IMG/VR virus record: IMGVR_UViG_3300042731_004814
Span: 1-30,802 of that record
Origin: a virus
DNA: 30,802 nucleotides
Reading direction: 5' to 3' (one strand)
Shown here in pieces: positions 21,346-30,558 of the stretch. Below the pieces are notes generated by a model, which was given only the letters and a program-made list of their open reading frames with translations, searched no databases and was not told the DNA's origin. Position 1 is the stretch's first letter, and the number at the start of each line of letters is the position of its first letter. The position numbers were made by a program, and so were the translations under genes.

Positions 21346-23265
21346 ATGGCTAATGATACTGCTCTATCTGCTTTAAACTCAGACTTATTATCACAGATAC
21401 AAAATTTAGGTGTGCAACCCTCTGACACTTTAACTTCTGCTTTACAAAGTAATGATGCTGTAGCAAATTTAACTAGTCCTTATAAGTTTAGTGACTGGGC
21501 TAGTGCTAAAGGATATGAATACAACTATGAGCAAGGAACAGATACACATAGTATAAATGGTATAACTATACCTAATAATATTATGAATACTCTTCAAGGA
21601 GATTATGCAACACCAAAAGTATATGAAAATATATTAACTTCTTATAATGATTTGTTAAAGCAGCAGCAAGAACAACAGCAGCAACAAGCAATAACTACCA
21701 CAACAGGTGGTGAAGCTGCTAAATCTAACTTAGAAACCGGTGAGTATGTATCACCATACCAACAGCAGCTACAAGAAATATTAGACCAATTAAACCAGTA
21801 TACGCCCTACCAAACCCCCGAAGAATTAGAACAGTATGTTTATCAATTATTACAATCAGCAAATGAACCTTTTACTTATGACCCTTCTACTGATGCTGCA
21901 TTATTATCAGCGCAGCAAGAAGCAGGGCGGCAAATAAGAGAAGCTGCTGGGGCTAAAGGTACATTGTATAGTTCTGCGACACTTACCGGAGCTGCAAAAG
22001 CTAAAGGAGCTTTGATTCCAGAATATGAGCAAAAAGCTTACAGCAGATTTGCTGACCAGAAAAACAGAGAAGTTAATATGATAACAACACTTATGAAATG
22101 GGATGAGATGCAGGCTGATAGGTACAATGACCAGTTGGATCTCATTAAGACAAAATTTGATTATATTATGAACTTAGAGACTCAAGATTTTGAAAAATTC
22201 CAACTTATGTTAGAACAAAGGAATTTCCAAAAAGAATATGACTTAGAAATGCAGGCATTACAATTACAAAGAGAGATACAAGCTATTGAAGAAGCTTATG
22301 CAAGAGTAGATGCATTAGGTTATGTAGATAATGAAGCTGCTATAGTTCTTGGGATGCCTGTAGGTGAAAAAGCAGGCTGGGTAAAACAGCTTGAGTTAGA
22401 ACATAAACAAGAATTAGCAAGAATTAAAAAAGAATATGAGAATGAGAAAAAACTTCAAAAATCACAAGCTAAAATAGAAAAAGAATTAATAGCTTATAAA
22501 AATAAATTAGAAGAAGCAACTAAGAAAAAATTAATGGCTGAACAATATAAATATGATAAGAAATTAGCTAAATATAAAGGTGAACTAGCTTTAGGTGGAA
22601 GTATTAAAGGAACTGCTGGTATAGTAGCCGCTGCTAAAAGTCTTAAAGGTCTTAAGTATGTATACGGAGGTACTAGTACCACTAAAGGTATGGACTGTTC
22701 TGGCTTTAGTCAGTGGGTTATGAAACAAAATGGTGTTAGTATTGCTAGGACAGCACGCGACCAAGCAAAACAAGGTAAAAAAGTATCTAGGAACAGTTTA
22801 CAAGTTGGAGATCTTGTATTTTTTGATACTATATCAGGAAATGGGAGAAGTGTTGACCATGTTGGTATCTATATTGGCAATAATAAAATGATACATGCTA
22901 GTTCTGGTAGTGGTAAAATCATTGAAGTTAATATGAATACAAGTTATTGGAATGACAGATTTACTACAGCTAGAAGGTTCTCTACTACTAAGAGCTATAG
23001 TGGTAGTAGCGGTAGTAGCGGTGGAGGAAGCAGCAGTGGTGGAAGTAGCGGTTATAATGCTGTATCAAGTAAGTACTCTACTAAAGCTATTCAAGCGATA
23101 CTAAAAGATGCTGGGTATTACTCAGGTAAATTAGATAATGATTATGGGCCTGCTACAACAAAAGCAGTTAAAAAATTCCAGAAAAAATATGGCCTAACTC
23201 AAGATGGTATCGTAGGTAAAGAAACAATGGCAATGCTGATTACTAAAGCGTCAGGATATATTTAA
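21346..23265 (+). CDS. Ejection protein with NlpC/P60 peptidase and peptidoglycan-binding domain
   Basis: The first 410 of 639 residues match the preceding paralogue (helical, Gln-rich; note the QQQEQQQQQ run near 106-114). Residues 425-545 form an NlpC/P60 peptidase: GLKYVYGG (435-442), the catalytic cysteine in MDCSGFSQ (C451), LQVGDLVFFD (485-494), the catalytic histidine in DHVGIYIG (H505), and a third polar residue in MIHAS (H517). A glycine/serine linker (551-570) leads to a PG_binding_1 domain (about 577-633, with GYYSGKLDNDYGPAT and FQKKYGLTQDGIVG). The protein probably opens the host cell wall locally during DNA entry. AAAGGAGGG precedes the ATG. Confidence 0.85.
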   Translation: MANDTALSALNSDLLSQIQNLGVQPSDTLTSALQSNDAVANLTSPYKFSDWASAKGYEYNYEQGTDTHSINGITIPNNIMNTLQGDYATPKVYENILTSYNDLLKQQQEQQQQQAITTTTGGEAAKSNLETGEYVSPYQQQLQEILDQLNQYTPYQTPEELEQYVYQLLQSANEPFTYDPSTDAALLSAQQEAGRQIREAAGAKGTLYSSATLTGAAKAKGALIPEYEQKAYSRFADQKNREVNMITTLMKWDEMQADRYNDQLDLIKTKFDYIMNLETQDFEKFQLMLEQRNFQKEYDLEMQALQLQREIQAIEEAYARVDALGYVDNEAAIVLGMPVGEKAGWVKQLELEHKQELARIKKEYENEKKLQKSQAKIEKELIAYKNKLEEATKKKLMAEQYKYDKKLAKYKGELALGGSIKGTAGIVAAAKSLKGLKYVYGGTSTTKGMDCSGFSQWVMKQNGVSIARTARDQAKQGKKVSRNSLQVGDLVFFDTISGNGRSVDHVGIYIGNNKMIHASSGSGKIIEVNMNTSYWNDRFTTARRFSTTKSYSGSSGSSGGGSSSGGSSGYNAVSSKYSTKAIQAILKDAGYYSGKLDNDYGPATTKAVKKFQKKYGLTQDGIVGKETMAMLITKASGYI

Positions 23266-23280
23266 TAGGGGGGGTTTAAG

Positions 23281-26200
23281 ATGTCTAAATGGGATTTATA
23301 TGATTATGATAACGAAGCTACAAAGTATATAGAGATGGAAGCTGAAAAACAGAAAAGAAGACAGCAGGAATATGCTTCTAAACTTTCCCCTCTACATACT
23401 GGTGGGACTTTTGACTATGAAAGACAGGCTGAAATGGATAAGGAATTGGATTTTGATGAGCTAGACACAGAAGTCCAATATCAATATAACAGGAAACAAT
23501 TTTTCAGTAATATGAAAGAACCAAATTTTGATATTACTGAAACTGTTAAAACTACAAAACCTAATCCAGCAGCAGGAAGCTTATTACATAGTATGGGTGT
23601 TAGACCTCTAGCAAAACCTATGAAAGTATATAAATTTAAAACTATAGATCAGGAAACTGGAGCCGAGGTAATAGTACCACAAAAAGAAATAGAAGTAGTA
23701 GCAGAAAATGACAACAACTATTATTACTTTACAAAAAAGGGGCTGCAAACACTTGCAAAAAATGAAACTAGTAAAAATAAATTAGATTCAAAAGTATTAA
23801 AGCAAAGATTCATGATGCAGATAAATAAGCAGTCTCAAAACCTGGCTAAAAATATGTCAAGTAATATGCAAGCCGGGGATAAAATAAAAAGAGATGTAGA
23901 AAGTCCAAGAGATTTATCTTTAAATTTTATTACAGATAAATTTGGTGGTCCTACTCCTGACTGGGGTAACATAACAGTAGGTGATGCTGAGCAGAAAGCT
24001 AAAGGTTTTTTATTTGGTTTCGGCGATACTCTTATGACACCTATAAACTGGGTTGTAGACCAAGCAATTAAAAAATCTGGATCTTATACACATGATGAAA
24101 ATTATTATAAGAAAATGTCTTTTAAATTAAAAAATGGTGAAATTCCTAAGGAAATGCAAGAAGCTATAGATAAAAAATTTAATATGGAAAAAACAGCTAA
24201 ATACCCTCCGGGTTATTCAGAAGAAACTGATGTTATGGAAGCTGGAGGCTCAAGGGAACAAATAGCAGAAGCAAGAGAAAAAGACGAAGAAAAAGCTTTC
24301 AGGTCTTTTGTTGGTAAAAAACCTGGCGAGGAAATAACAACTGCTGATAATGTAGCTAAAATAGCAGGTGAAATAGTTGGTACTTTAGTTGAATTTGCGG
24401 CTTTAGGTAAGGTATCAGGTGCAGTAACAAAAGGTATAAAAGGGTTTAAATATGCTGATTGGATTAGAAAAGGTGCTGATGCAATCATCACTGGTGGTGG
24501 CTACGGATTTTTAGAAAAATTAAAAGAAAAAGATGCAACAGCTATAGAAACTTTTAAAAATTCTATGGAAGAAGCAGGGTTCTTCCTTGGTGGTGGCTTT
24601 GCTGCTAAAGGTGTCGGAAAAGCATTTGGAAAAGGTCCTACCAAAACATTATTCAAAGAAATAGCAAAGAGAGGTTCTCAAGCTGCTGCTTTTGGTATCG
24701 GTGGTGCAGCAGGAAGTATACCTGGTATGGAAGAAGAAGAAATGACTAAGAAAAACCTACTTGGTAAAGCTGCTATGGGTACAGCTTTTGAACTAGGCGG
24801 AGGACTTATAACTAAAAGAGGTAGAAGGGGATTTTCTAATAAAGTTCTAAAAAAATTAGGAAAAATAGGTAAGAAAAAAACAGTTATAAAAGGAACTGAA
24901 TTTGAATCAGAATTTGGGCTTGATAAACCTGTTAAAGGTCTATCTATCAGAAAAAAAACAGAAATGGCGAATGAAGCCCAAAAAAAATTAGTAAATGAAA
25001 TTGGTGAAAGAATTAATGCTAAAGTTGGATCATCATCACCAAAAAAAGTTGTTGAATACTATAAAAAGAAATATAAGCTTAAAGGAAAAATAAAAGTAAC
25101 AAGGGATTTAACAGGAAATGAAAATATTGCAAGAGTTGAAATCACAGAAAATACTAAAAGTGGAAAAGTAATAGAAGTAAAAGTTAATCCTGAAAAAGAA
25201 GCAGCAGAAGTAACAGGAGCTATTAGACATGAAATTGAACACATTAGAGATGATGACATTGGTTTTATAAGAAAAGATGTAATAGAACCTAAGAGAGGTG
25301 TTAAAACTCTTAAAGAATATATGCAAAAGGATGAGCACCATAAAGATTATGAAAACTTTGAGATCGAATATCTTGAGAATATATACAACCAGGAACTTAA
25401 AACTGGTAAAAGCTTTTCAGAAATAAAAGAAGGAGTTAAAAATTTTAAGAATCAAAAAAGTATAGCTGCTTTAGAAAAACAAGAAGCAGCTCTTAAGAAA
25501 CAATTAAATGTTAAAAAAATAGGAAAAAAAGCAAGAACTAAAATACAAGGTCAGCTTAAAACTATAGAACAACAAAAAGAAAGATATAGAAGCAGCATGA
25601 GACTTTTCAGTGAAAACAAACCTTTAAGAAATGAAGTTATACATGCCACTAACAGAGAACTAACAGGAGCATCTAACCTTCCTACTTATGTTCCTGAAAG
25701 AACTAGTACTAAGAGCAAAGTTAAAAATATAGCTGAAAGAATGTATACAACTGTCTTTAACAGGCAGGAAGCAATTGATAAAATTGGTAAGAAAGTTAAG
25801 ATAACAAGCCAAAACTACAGCAGTTATCATGGAACTGTAGAACATATTAATACTAAAAAATTAGTATCCAGACATGGAAGAGAAATAGGAACTAAGAGTC
25901 TTAAAGATGTAATAGTAGCTCCTAAAGGTTATCAGGCTGAATTTGAATCATATCTCTACCATAAAGCTCATATTGGCAGGATGAAAAGAGGTAAACCTAT
26001 AGTAGCTGATGCAGATGGTAAACCCATGAAAATAGATGAGGCTAAAAAAGTTATAGCTAAGTATGAAAAAAAATTCCCTCAGTTTAAAGATGCTTCTAAA
26101 GATGTATATCAATTTATAGATGACTTTATGCAAGAATGGGCTGTAGATGGAGGACTCATAACAAAAGCGGAGTATAAACAATTAAGAAAATGGTATCCAG

Positions 26201-28092
26201 AATATATACCAGCATTTAAAGACTTAAAAGAATTTGCTTTTTTAGATGCACCTAGAAATGTAGTTAGCAATAGAGTTATAAAACAAGCTGTAGGTGGAAC
26301 AGAACCTTTAACACCTCTGTCAGAGTCATTACCTGTTTATATTCAGCAGGTTGTTAGAGCTCAAAGAAGAAATCTAGTACATTCAGAAATACTTAATGCA
26401 GCTATCTTAAATCCAGAAGGTATGCAAAAATATGCAGAAGTATACCAGCCTAAAAAAATGAGAAAAGAAATATCAAAAATACTTAATAATTTTGGAGATG
26501 GTAATGAAGTTGAAGGAACAATTAACAAAATAAATAATCTTTTAATAGATACTGCTCCAACTAAAGGTAGATTTGCTGTAGTACTTGCAGAAGGTCAGCC
26601 AATTACTATGAAAATTAACGACCCAAATGTGTGGAAAGTACTTACAAAATTACAAAAAGCGGGTACCAACCAATCTAAATTCTTAGAAATAATGGAAAAA
26701 GGGTTTTCAAAACCTTTTAAAAATGTGGTAACTATTTATAATCCTTTCTTTGCTGTAAGAAATATAGCTAAAGATATACCAGCAGCTTATATACAGGGCT
26801 CAGTTCACAATCCTATAACTTTTGCTATTAACTTTGCAAGTGCCTTAAAAGATATGTCTACCGGTGCTGAGCTATATAAACAATTCAAAGCTCTAGGTGG
26901 TGAATCAGCGAACATAACTAAAATGGAAAGAGCTTTAATGCAAAAAGGTAATACTAAAAAAATATTAGATAAGTTTTTTTCAGGTCTTAACTTTTTTGGA
27001 AGTGTATCAGAAACTTTACCTAGATACTCTGAGTTTAAGGCTGTGTATAAAAAAGGTATGAAAAAAGGTCTTCCTGAGCATCAAGTATTACAAGAAGCTT
27101 TATACAATGCTAAAGAGGTAACTATTAATTTTAATAGGGGTGGTGACTTAACTAAAGATGTTGATAAGGTATTTCCTTATTTTAATGCTGGACTCCAAGG
27201 TGTTGATAAGTTCTATAGAACTTTAATTAAAGATGGTATAGCAAAAGGTAACTTTGCACCTCTTATAAAAGCAGCAGGAATATCAACATCAATGACTGCT
27301 TTATCTTACTTTGCGATGAAAACTTTTGCTCCTGGAGTTTATGAAGATTTACCAGATTGGGTACTAGATAATTATTATACTTTCCCAATTGGTGATCAAA
27401 TTATAAGAATTCCTAAAACTAAAGAATATGCTTTTATTTTCAGTACTATGCTACAAAGAATTCAGAGGTCACTCGAAGGAGATCCGGATGCTTTTAAAAA
27501 TATTGACTGGAGTTCAAGTTTTATTAACCCTCTTAAAGAACTCGGAAGTGGCGGTGTATTTGGTCCTACATTAAATATCTCTATGGGCGGAAATAAAGAT
27601 TACTTTAACAGGGAAATAGAACCAGCAAAATTTAAATTCGAAAAAACTAGTAAAAGAAATATAGTAAAAGAAACTACATCAAAAGCAAGTAAAGCCTTTG
27701 CACCAATACTAGAAAAAATAGGACTTAGTCCTGCTCAAGCAGATTACTTGATAGACTCTAACACAGGTTTTGTAGGTGACTTAATCCTTAGTGTTAATGA
27801 TAAAGAAGAAAGCTTTGGAACTAAACTTGGTAGGATGTCCGGACTTACAGTAAGTGATACAGCTAGAAAAGGAACTCAGAAGAAATACGAAGATAAAGAC
27901 AAAGCTGCTGTAGAACTTAATGACTTTGAGTATAATAAAGGTATTAAAGCTAAAAAAGAAGAACTCAGAGAGCGAGGCATTACTAGAGGCTGGAGATATG
28001 AGGATGCTATAAATAATATACTTTCTTTTGAAGATAGAGAAAAATATGAAGAACTAAAAGAAAAGAAAAAGGAAGTGAATAAAGATGAATGA
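23281..28092 (+). CDS. Giant internal virion protein with HExxH metallopeptidase motif and LPD38-like region
   Basis: At 1603 residues this is the largest gene in the window. The N-terminal quarter is charged. About 355-520 holds several glycine/alanine-rich hydrophobic helices (IAGEIVGTLVEFAALG, FFLGGGFAAKGVG, QAAAFGIGGAAGS) that could enter membranes. A zincin motif follows in IRHEIEHIRDD (H650, E651, H654). From about 1150 (NPFFAVRNIAKDIPAAY to VFPYFNAGLQGVDKF) the protein matches my knowledge of the large polyvalent-protein domain LPD38, found in proteins injected by phages. It is probably ejected with the DNA to form a channel and cleave a host or virion target. Domain names are from memory of motifs; the substrate is unknown. 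Confidence 0.75.
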   Translation: MSKWDLYDYDNEATKYIEMEAEKQKRRQQEYASKLSPLHTGGTFDYERQAEMDKELDFDELDTEVQYQYNRKQFFSNMKEPNFDITETVKTTKPNPAAGSLLHSMGVRPLAKPMKVYKFKTIDQETGAEVIVPQKEIEVVAENDNNYYYFTKKGLQTLAKNETSKNKLDSKVLKQRFMMQINKQSQNLAKNMSSNMQAGDKIKRDVESPRDLSLNFITDKFGGPTPDWGNITVGDAEQKAKGFLFGFGDTLMTPINWVVDQAIKKSGSYTHDENYYKKMSFKLKNGEIPKEMQEAIDKKFNMEKTAKYPPGYSEETDVMEAGGSREQIAEAREKDEEKAFRSFVGKKPGEEITTADNVAKIAGEIVGTLVEFAALGKVSGAVTKGIKGFKYADWIRKGADAIITGGGYGFLEKLKEKDATAIETFKNSMEEAGFFLGGGFAAKGVGKAFGKGPTKTLFKEIAKRGSQAAAFGIGGAAGSIPGMEEEEMTKKNLLGKAAMGTAFELGGGLITKRGRRGFSNKVLKKLGKIGKKKTVIKGTEFESEFGLDKPVKGLSIRKKTEMANEAQKKLVNEIGERINAKVGSSSPKKVVEYYKKKYKLKGKIKVTRDLTGNENIARVEITENTKSGKVIEVKVNPEKEAAEVTGAIRHEIEHIRDDDIGFIRKDVIEPKRGVKTLKEYMQKDEHHKDYENFEIEYLENIYNQELKTGKSFSEIKEGVKNFKNQKSIAALEKQEAALKKQLNVKKIGKKARTKIQGQLKTIEQQKERYRSSMRLFSENKPLRNEVIHATNRELTGASNLPTYVPERTSTKSKVKNIAERMYTTVFNRQEAIDKIGKKVKITSQNYSSYHGTVEHINTKKLVSRHGREIGTKSLKDVIVAPKGYQAEFESYLYHKAHIGRMKRGKPIVADADGKPMKIDEAKKVIAKYEKKFPQFKDASKDVYQFIDDFMQEWAVDGGLITKAEYKQLRKWYPEYIPAFKDLKEFAFLDAPRNVVSNRVIKQAVGGTEPLTPLSESLPVYIQQVVRAQRRNLVHSEILNAAILNPEGMQKYAEVYQPKKMRKEISKILNNFGDGNEVEGTINKINNLLIDTAPTKGRFAVVLAEGQPITMKINDPNVWKVLTKLQKAGTNQSKFLEIMEKGFSKPFKNVVTIYNPFFAVRNIAKDIPAAYIQGSVHNPITFAINFASALKDMSTGAELYKQFKALGGESANITKMERALMQKGNTKKILDKFFSGLNFFGSVSETLPRYSEFKAVYKKGMKKGLPEHQVLQEALYNAKEVTINFNRGGDLTKDVDKVFPYFNAGLQGVDKFYRTLIKDGIAKGNFAPLIKAAGISTSMTALSYFAMKTFAPGVYEDLPDWVLDNYYTFPIGDQIIRIPKTKEYAFIFSTMLQRIQRSLEGDPDAFKNIDWSSSFINPLKELGSGGVFGPTLNISMGGNKDYFNREIEPAKFKFEKTSKRNIVKETTSKASKAFAPILEKIGLSPAQADYLIDSNTGFVGDLILSVNDKEESFGTKLGRMSGLTVSDTARKGTQKKYEDKDKAAVELNDFEYNKGIKAKKEELRERGITRGWRYEDAINNILSFEDREKYEELKEKKKEVNKDE

Positions 28093-28303
28093 GCTGGAAT
28101 GTAAATTAGTAGAATTAGAACAAAGAATAGTAAGACTTGAAGTACAAACAGAAGGTGTACATGAAGCTCTTACAAATCTTGAAACAAAAGTAAGTTCAGG
28201 TTTTAAAGATACTAATAGAAAATTTATGAAAGCTATGTGGGCAATAATCGGAATATTATTGACCATTTCTGGGACTTTAATATATAATTTTATTATTAAA
28301 TAA
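28085..28303 (+). CDS. XhlA-like coiled-coil membrane protein (lysis-associated)
   Basis: The 72-residue protein has an N-terminal heptad coiled coil (about residues 3-45) and one C-terminal transmembrane helix (MWAIIGILLTISGTLIYNFI), the plan of the haemolysin XhlA family that works with holins in Bacillus phages. Its ATG lies inside the end of the giant gene and it is the last gene before the late terminator. Confidence 0.65.
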   Translation: MNELECKLVELEQRIVRLEVQTEGVHEALTNLETKVSSGFKDTNRKFMKAMWAIIGILLTISGTLIYNFIIK

Positions 28304-28348
28304 ATATACACTCAAAAAACATATTGCGTAAGTTTTTGTCATCCCTAT

Positions 28349-28378
28349 ATAAACCCTCCTATCAGGGTTTATTTTTTT
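28349..28378 (+). terminator. Intrinsic terminator ending the late structural operon
   Basis: ATAAACCCT (28349-28357) pairs with AGGGTTTAT (28364-28372) around loop CCTATC, followed by a run of six T. Its loop resembles that of the terminator at 1120-1147. It separates the virion genes from the following promoter and operon. Confidence 0.85.
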
Positions 28379-28386
28379 ATTTGTTA

Positions 28387-28414
28387 TTGACATCTTAATG
28401 TTATATAATATAAT
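28387..28414 (+). promoter_or_regulatory. Consensus sigma-A promoter of the lysis/host-interaction operon
   Basis: TTGACA (28387-28392) and TATAAT (28409-28414) are both perfect consensus boxes, 16 bases apart. The expected start is near 28421, about 40 bases before the next gene. A second TATAAT at 28404 overlaps but is too close to the -35 box. The strong promoter suggests expression by the unmodified host polymerase. Confidence 0.85.
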
Positions 28415-28460
28415 TGTAACAAAGTATAAAACAACTTGAGATTTTTAGGAGGTGTCTTTT

Positions 28461-28697
28461 ATGGACAATAAAAGAAAAATACCTTTAAAAATAGCACTCG
28501 TATGGGGGATTTATCTCTTATACATAAACACAATTCAAATTAAGATATCCAACATTTTAAGTTTAATACAAATGAAAGATAGTAATTTAGGAGGGTTATA
28601 CACTCTCTGGGGTTATTTAGAAGTGATACTACCATTTTTATTAATGGTGTATTCATGTTTTTTGATTTATAAATTAAAAAAAGGAGATAAGATATGA
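28461..28697 (+). CDS. Small two-pass membrane protein, holin candidate
   Basis: Starting at ATG 28461 after AGGAGGTG (28447-28454), this 78-residue protein has two hydrophobic helices (ALVWGIYLLYINTI and LEVILPFLLMVYSCFLIY), a basic N terminus and a basic C-terminal tail. Size and topology fit a class II holin, and a lysin gene lies downstream. It is the first gene behind the promoter and overlaps the lipoprotein start by four bases. No holin family is recognised for certain. Confidence 0.6.
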   Translation: MDNKRKIPLKIALVWGIYLLYINTIQIKISNILSLIQMKDSNLGGLYTLWGYLEVILPFLLMVYSCFLIYKLKKGDKI

Positions 28698-29584
28698 AAA
28701 AATTATTTGTACTATCTATTTTTATAAGCTTATTGTTATGTAGTTGTGGGTATGATTTGTATGAGATCCAGACACATGAGACTGCCTTCTTGATTCCACT
28801 TGAAGGCAAAACTAGCGACCAAGCTAAGTTTGACTCTGCCAAAATGGTAAATGAATTAAAAGTGTCTGCTAAAAGAGTAAAAATTGAAAAAGATTACAAG
28901 TGGATGCATGGCAATAAACCAATGTCAAAACTTGTAAAAGTTAACCGAAAACCGGTTAACAGGGAATGGACTGAAGAAGATAAAACAGGTTCTTCAAAGA
29001 AGAACCAGGCTTTTATTGCTGAAAGTAATGAAAGTACCAGTTTTTATGCTAGATTCAGTTGCACTTGTAATATCATTGAAAAAGATGCAGCTTTATATCT
29101 TTACACATACCCCAGCAATATAAAACTCTCAAAGATAATGGATACTGAAATACGTACCAGAATAGGTGGGGCTTTTATAGACGAATGCGGAAAATATAAC
29201 ATGTCTGAGATAATCAAAAAAAAATCAGACATACTTAAAAGTGTAAAAAGTATAGTTATCCCATACTTTAAAAAGAAAGGTATAACTATATCAAGTCTTG
29301 AATATTGTAGGGACTTTTCCTATCTAGACGAAGCAATACAAAAAGCTATTGACGAAAAATTCAAAGCTAAAAATTCTGCGGAGGCTCAAGCTATAAAGAA
29401 CAAGAAAAACATAGAAAAAGCCGAAGCAGATAGAAGAGTAGTAGAACAACAAAAAGCTACTCTAGCTAAGACTATTCAACTAAGAAAGCTAGAGATCCAA
29501 GAAGCATGGATCAAGAAATGGGATGGTAAACTTTCTACTTATCAAGGTTCTAGCGGCTCAATCATGCAAATACCTATAAAATAA
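28694..29584 (+). CDS. Lipoprotein with band-7/SPFH-like domain
   Basis: The 296-residue protein starts with a lipoprotein signal (MKKLFVLSIFISLLLCSCG); cleavage before the second cysteine (C18) is likely, anchoring it on the outer face of the membrane. The middle matches the end of SPFH/band-7 domains: KKKSDILKSVKSIVIPYFKK followed by KGITISSLEYCRDFSY, then a helical region with repeated basic and acidic residues (KKNIEKAEADRRVVEQQKA) as in prohibitins. SPFH proteins form membrane rings. A phage-encoded outer-face version could act in superinfection exclusion, membrane protection or lysis timing. The domain call is from pattern; function is inferred. Confidence 0.65.
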   Translation: MKKLFVLSIFISLLLCSCGYDLYEIQTHETAFLIPLEGKTSDQAKFDSAKMVNELKVSAKRVKIEKDYKWMHGNKPMSKLVKVNRKPVNREWTEEDKTGSSKKNQAFIAESNESTSFYARFSCTCNIIEKDAALYLYTYPSNIKLSKIMDTEIRTRIGGAFIDECGKYNMSEIIKKKSDILKSVKSIVIPYFKKKGITISSLEYCRDFSYLDEAIQKAIDEKFKAKNSAEAQAIKNKKNIEKAEADRRVVEQQKATLAKTIQLRKLEIQEAWIKKWDGKLSTYQGSSGSIMQIPIK

Positions 29585-29602
29585 AATAAAAAGGAGCTAA
29601 AA

Positions 29603-30187
29603 ATGGAAACTCATAAAAATTCAACAGAAGAAATATTTGAATCTATCCTAAAAGTAGCTTTAAATGCTTGTGAGTGCGACGCTTGCAAAAAAAGAAGAGC
29701 AAAAGAAGCCGAAGAATTAAAAAAAGAAATACCAGAAAAAATAAAACTCAGATTTAAACAAGATAGTTTGAGGCATAAATTATTGTCAGAATTTTTAGTA
29801 GAAGACAATCTTCTAGAACTATATAGAGATTTCATTGAACTAATGAAAAAATACAGTACAAATAAAGTCTTGGATATCGAAGAAAGAGATAAAGATGCTG
29901 AACTATTATATCAATCCTTAGTTAGGTTTGTTGAAGAAAACTCTGAACTTATAGAAGAATTCATGAGTATCTCAAAAATACTAGACCCAGACGACCCTTT
30001 AAAATATCAAGCAAAGTACAACAATGTAAAATATCATAAATATGATGTAGTAATCAATTTTTTCGAATTATTTGCATCCTATTTAAAAGGAATTGGATCA
30101 GCCCAAGTTACATCAAAAAACATATTACTACTATTCAAGGAAATACTCGAATTTTATTCCTTTCTGAAAGGAATAAAAAATGAGTAA
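29603..30187 (+). CDS. Unknown alpha-helical protein
   Basis: The 194-residue protein follows a clear AAAAGGAG ribosome binding site. It has no signal or membrane segment. A CECDACKKRR motif near residue 28 is a lone cysteine cluster; the rest is amphipathic helix. I recognise no family. It sits between the lipoprotein and small membrane proteins in the same operon. Confidence 0.6.
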   Translation: METHKNSTEEIFESILKVALNACECDACKKRRAKEAEELKKEIPEKIKLRFKQDSLRHKLLSEFLVEDNLLELYRDFIELMKKYSTNKVLDIEERDKDAELLYQSLVRFVEENSELIEEFMSISKILDPDDPLKYQAKYNNVKYHKYDVVINFFELFASYLKGIGSAQVTSKNILLLFKEILEFYSFLKGIKNE

Positions 30188-30290
30188 TATAGTAGCAGTA
30201 TTACTGCTACTTTCAGGTATTATGATAGGTTGCTGCTTAATACCTGTAATAGCAATAGGGGTGGAAAAATTATGGGAATTAGTGAAATAA
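30180..30290 (+). CDS. 36-residue single-pass membrane peptide (DUF3789-like)
   Basis: ATG at 30180 follows AAAGGAA and opens a 36-codon frame ending in TAA. The peptide is nearly all hydrophobic (MSNIVAVLLLLSGIMIGCCL) with a short charged tail (VEKLWELVK), and resembles small phage proteins of the DUF3789 type. It overlaps the previous gene by 8 bases and the next by 19, so all three are coupled. The small size makes the call moderate. Confidence 0.55.
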   Translation: MSNIVAVLLLLSGIMIGCCLIPVIAIGVEKLWELVK

Positions 30291-30544
30291 TAATAATAGC
30301 AGCAGTATTCATACAACTTATAGCATCACTTGTAATACTCTTACGCTCTGATAAAAGAGATAAAAAGTATTACAAGTATAAAAAAAAACAAGTTGAAAAA
30401 CTTGTGGATTTAAATACAGATATAGATATGCTTACATTTAAAATCAATTCTCTAAGACATAACTTAGACGCATTGATTAATAAAACTAAAGGGGTAAGAG
30501 GTATGAAAGGTACTGGAACTGTAGAAGAAAGTATAACTAAATAA
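30272..30544 (+). CDS. Small membrane protein with coiled-coil tail
   Basis: The ATG at 30272 follows AGGGGTGG inside the previous small ORF and gives 90 residues: an N-terminal transmembrane helix (ISEIIIIAAVFIQLIASLVILL), then a strongly basic stretch and a heptad-rich tail. This is the plan of phage lysis accessory proteins (holin partner or i-spanin-like), but the Gram-positive-type host makes a spanin unlikely. An upstream frame extension from 30230 has no ribosome binding site. Confidence 0.55.
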   Translation: MGISEIIIIAAVFIQLIASLVILLRSDKRDKKYYKYKKKQVEKLVDLNTDIDMLTFKINSLRHNLDALINKTKGVRGMKGTGTVEESITK

Positions 30545-30558
30545 TAGGAGTGGTAGAT

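Noticed and set aside
28940-28960. 8-bp perfect inverted repeat inside the lipoprotein gene
   Set aside because: It lies within coding sequence without a T run. It could be an operator, but nothing else supports this.
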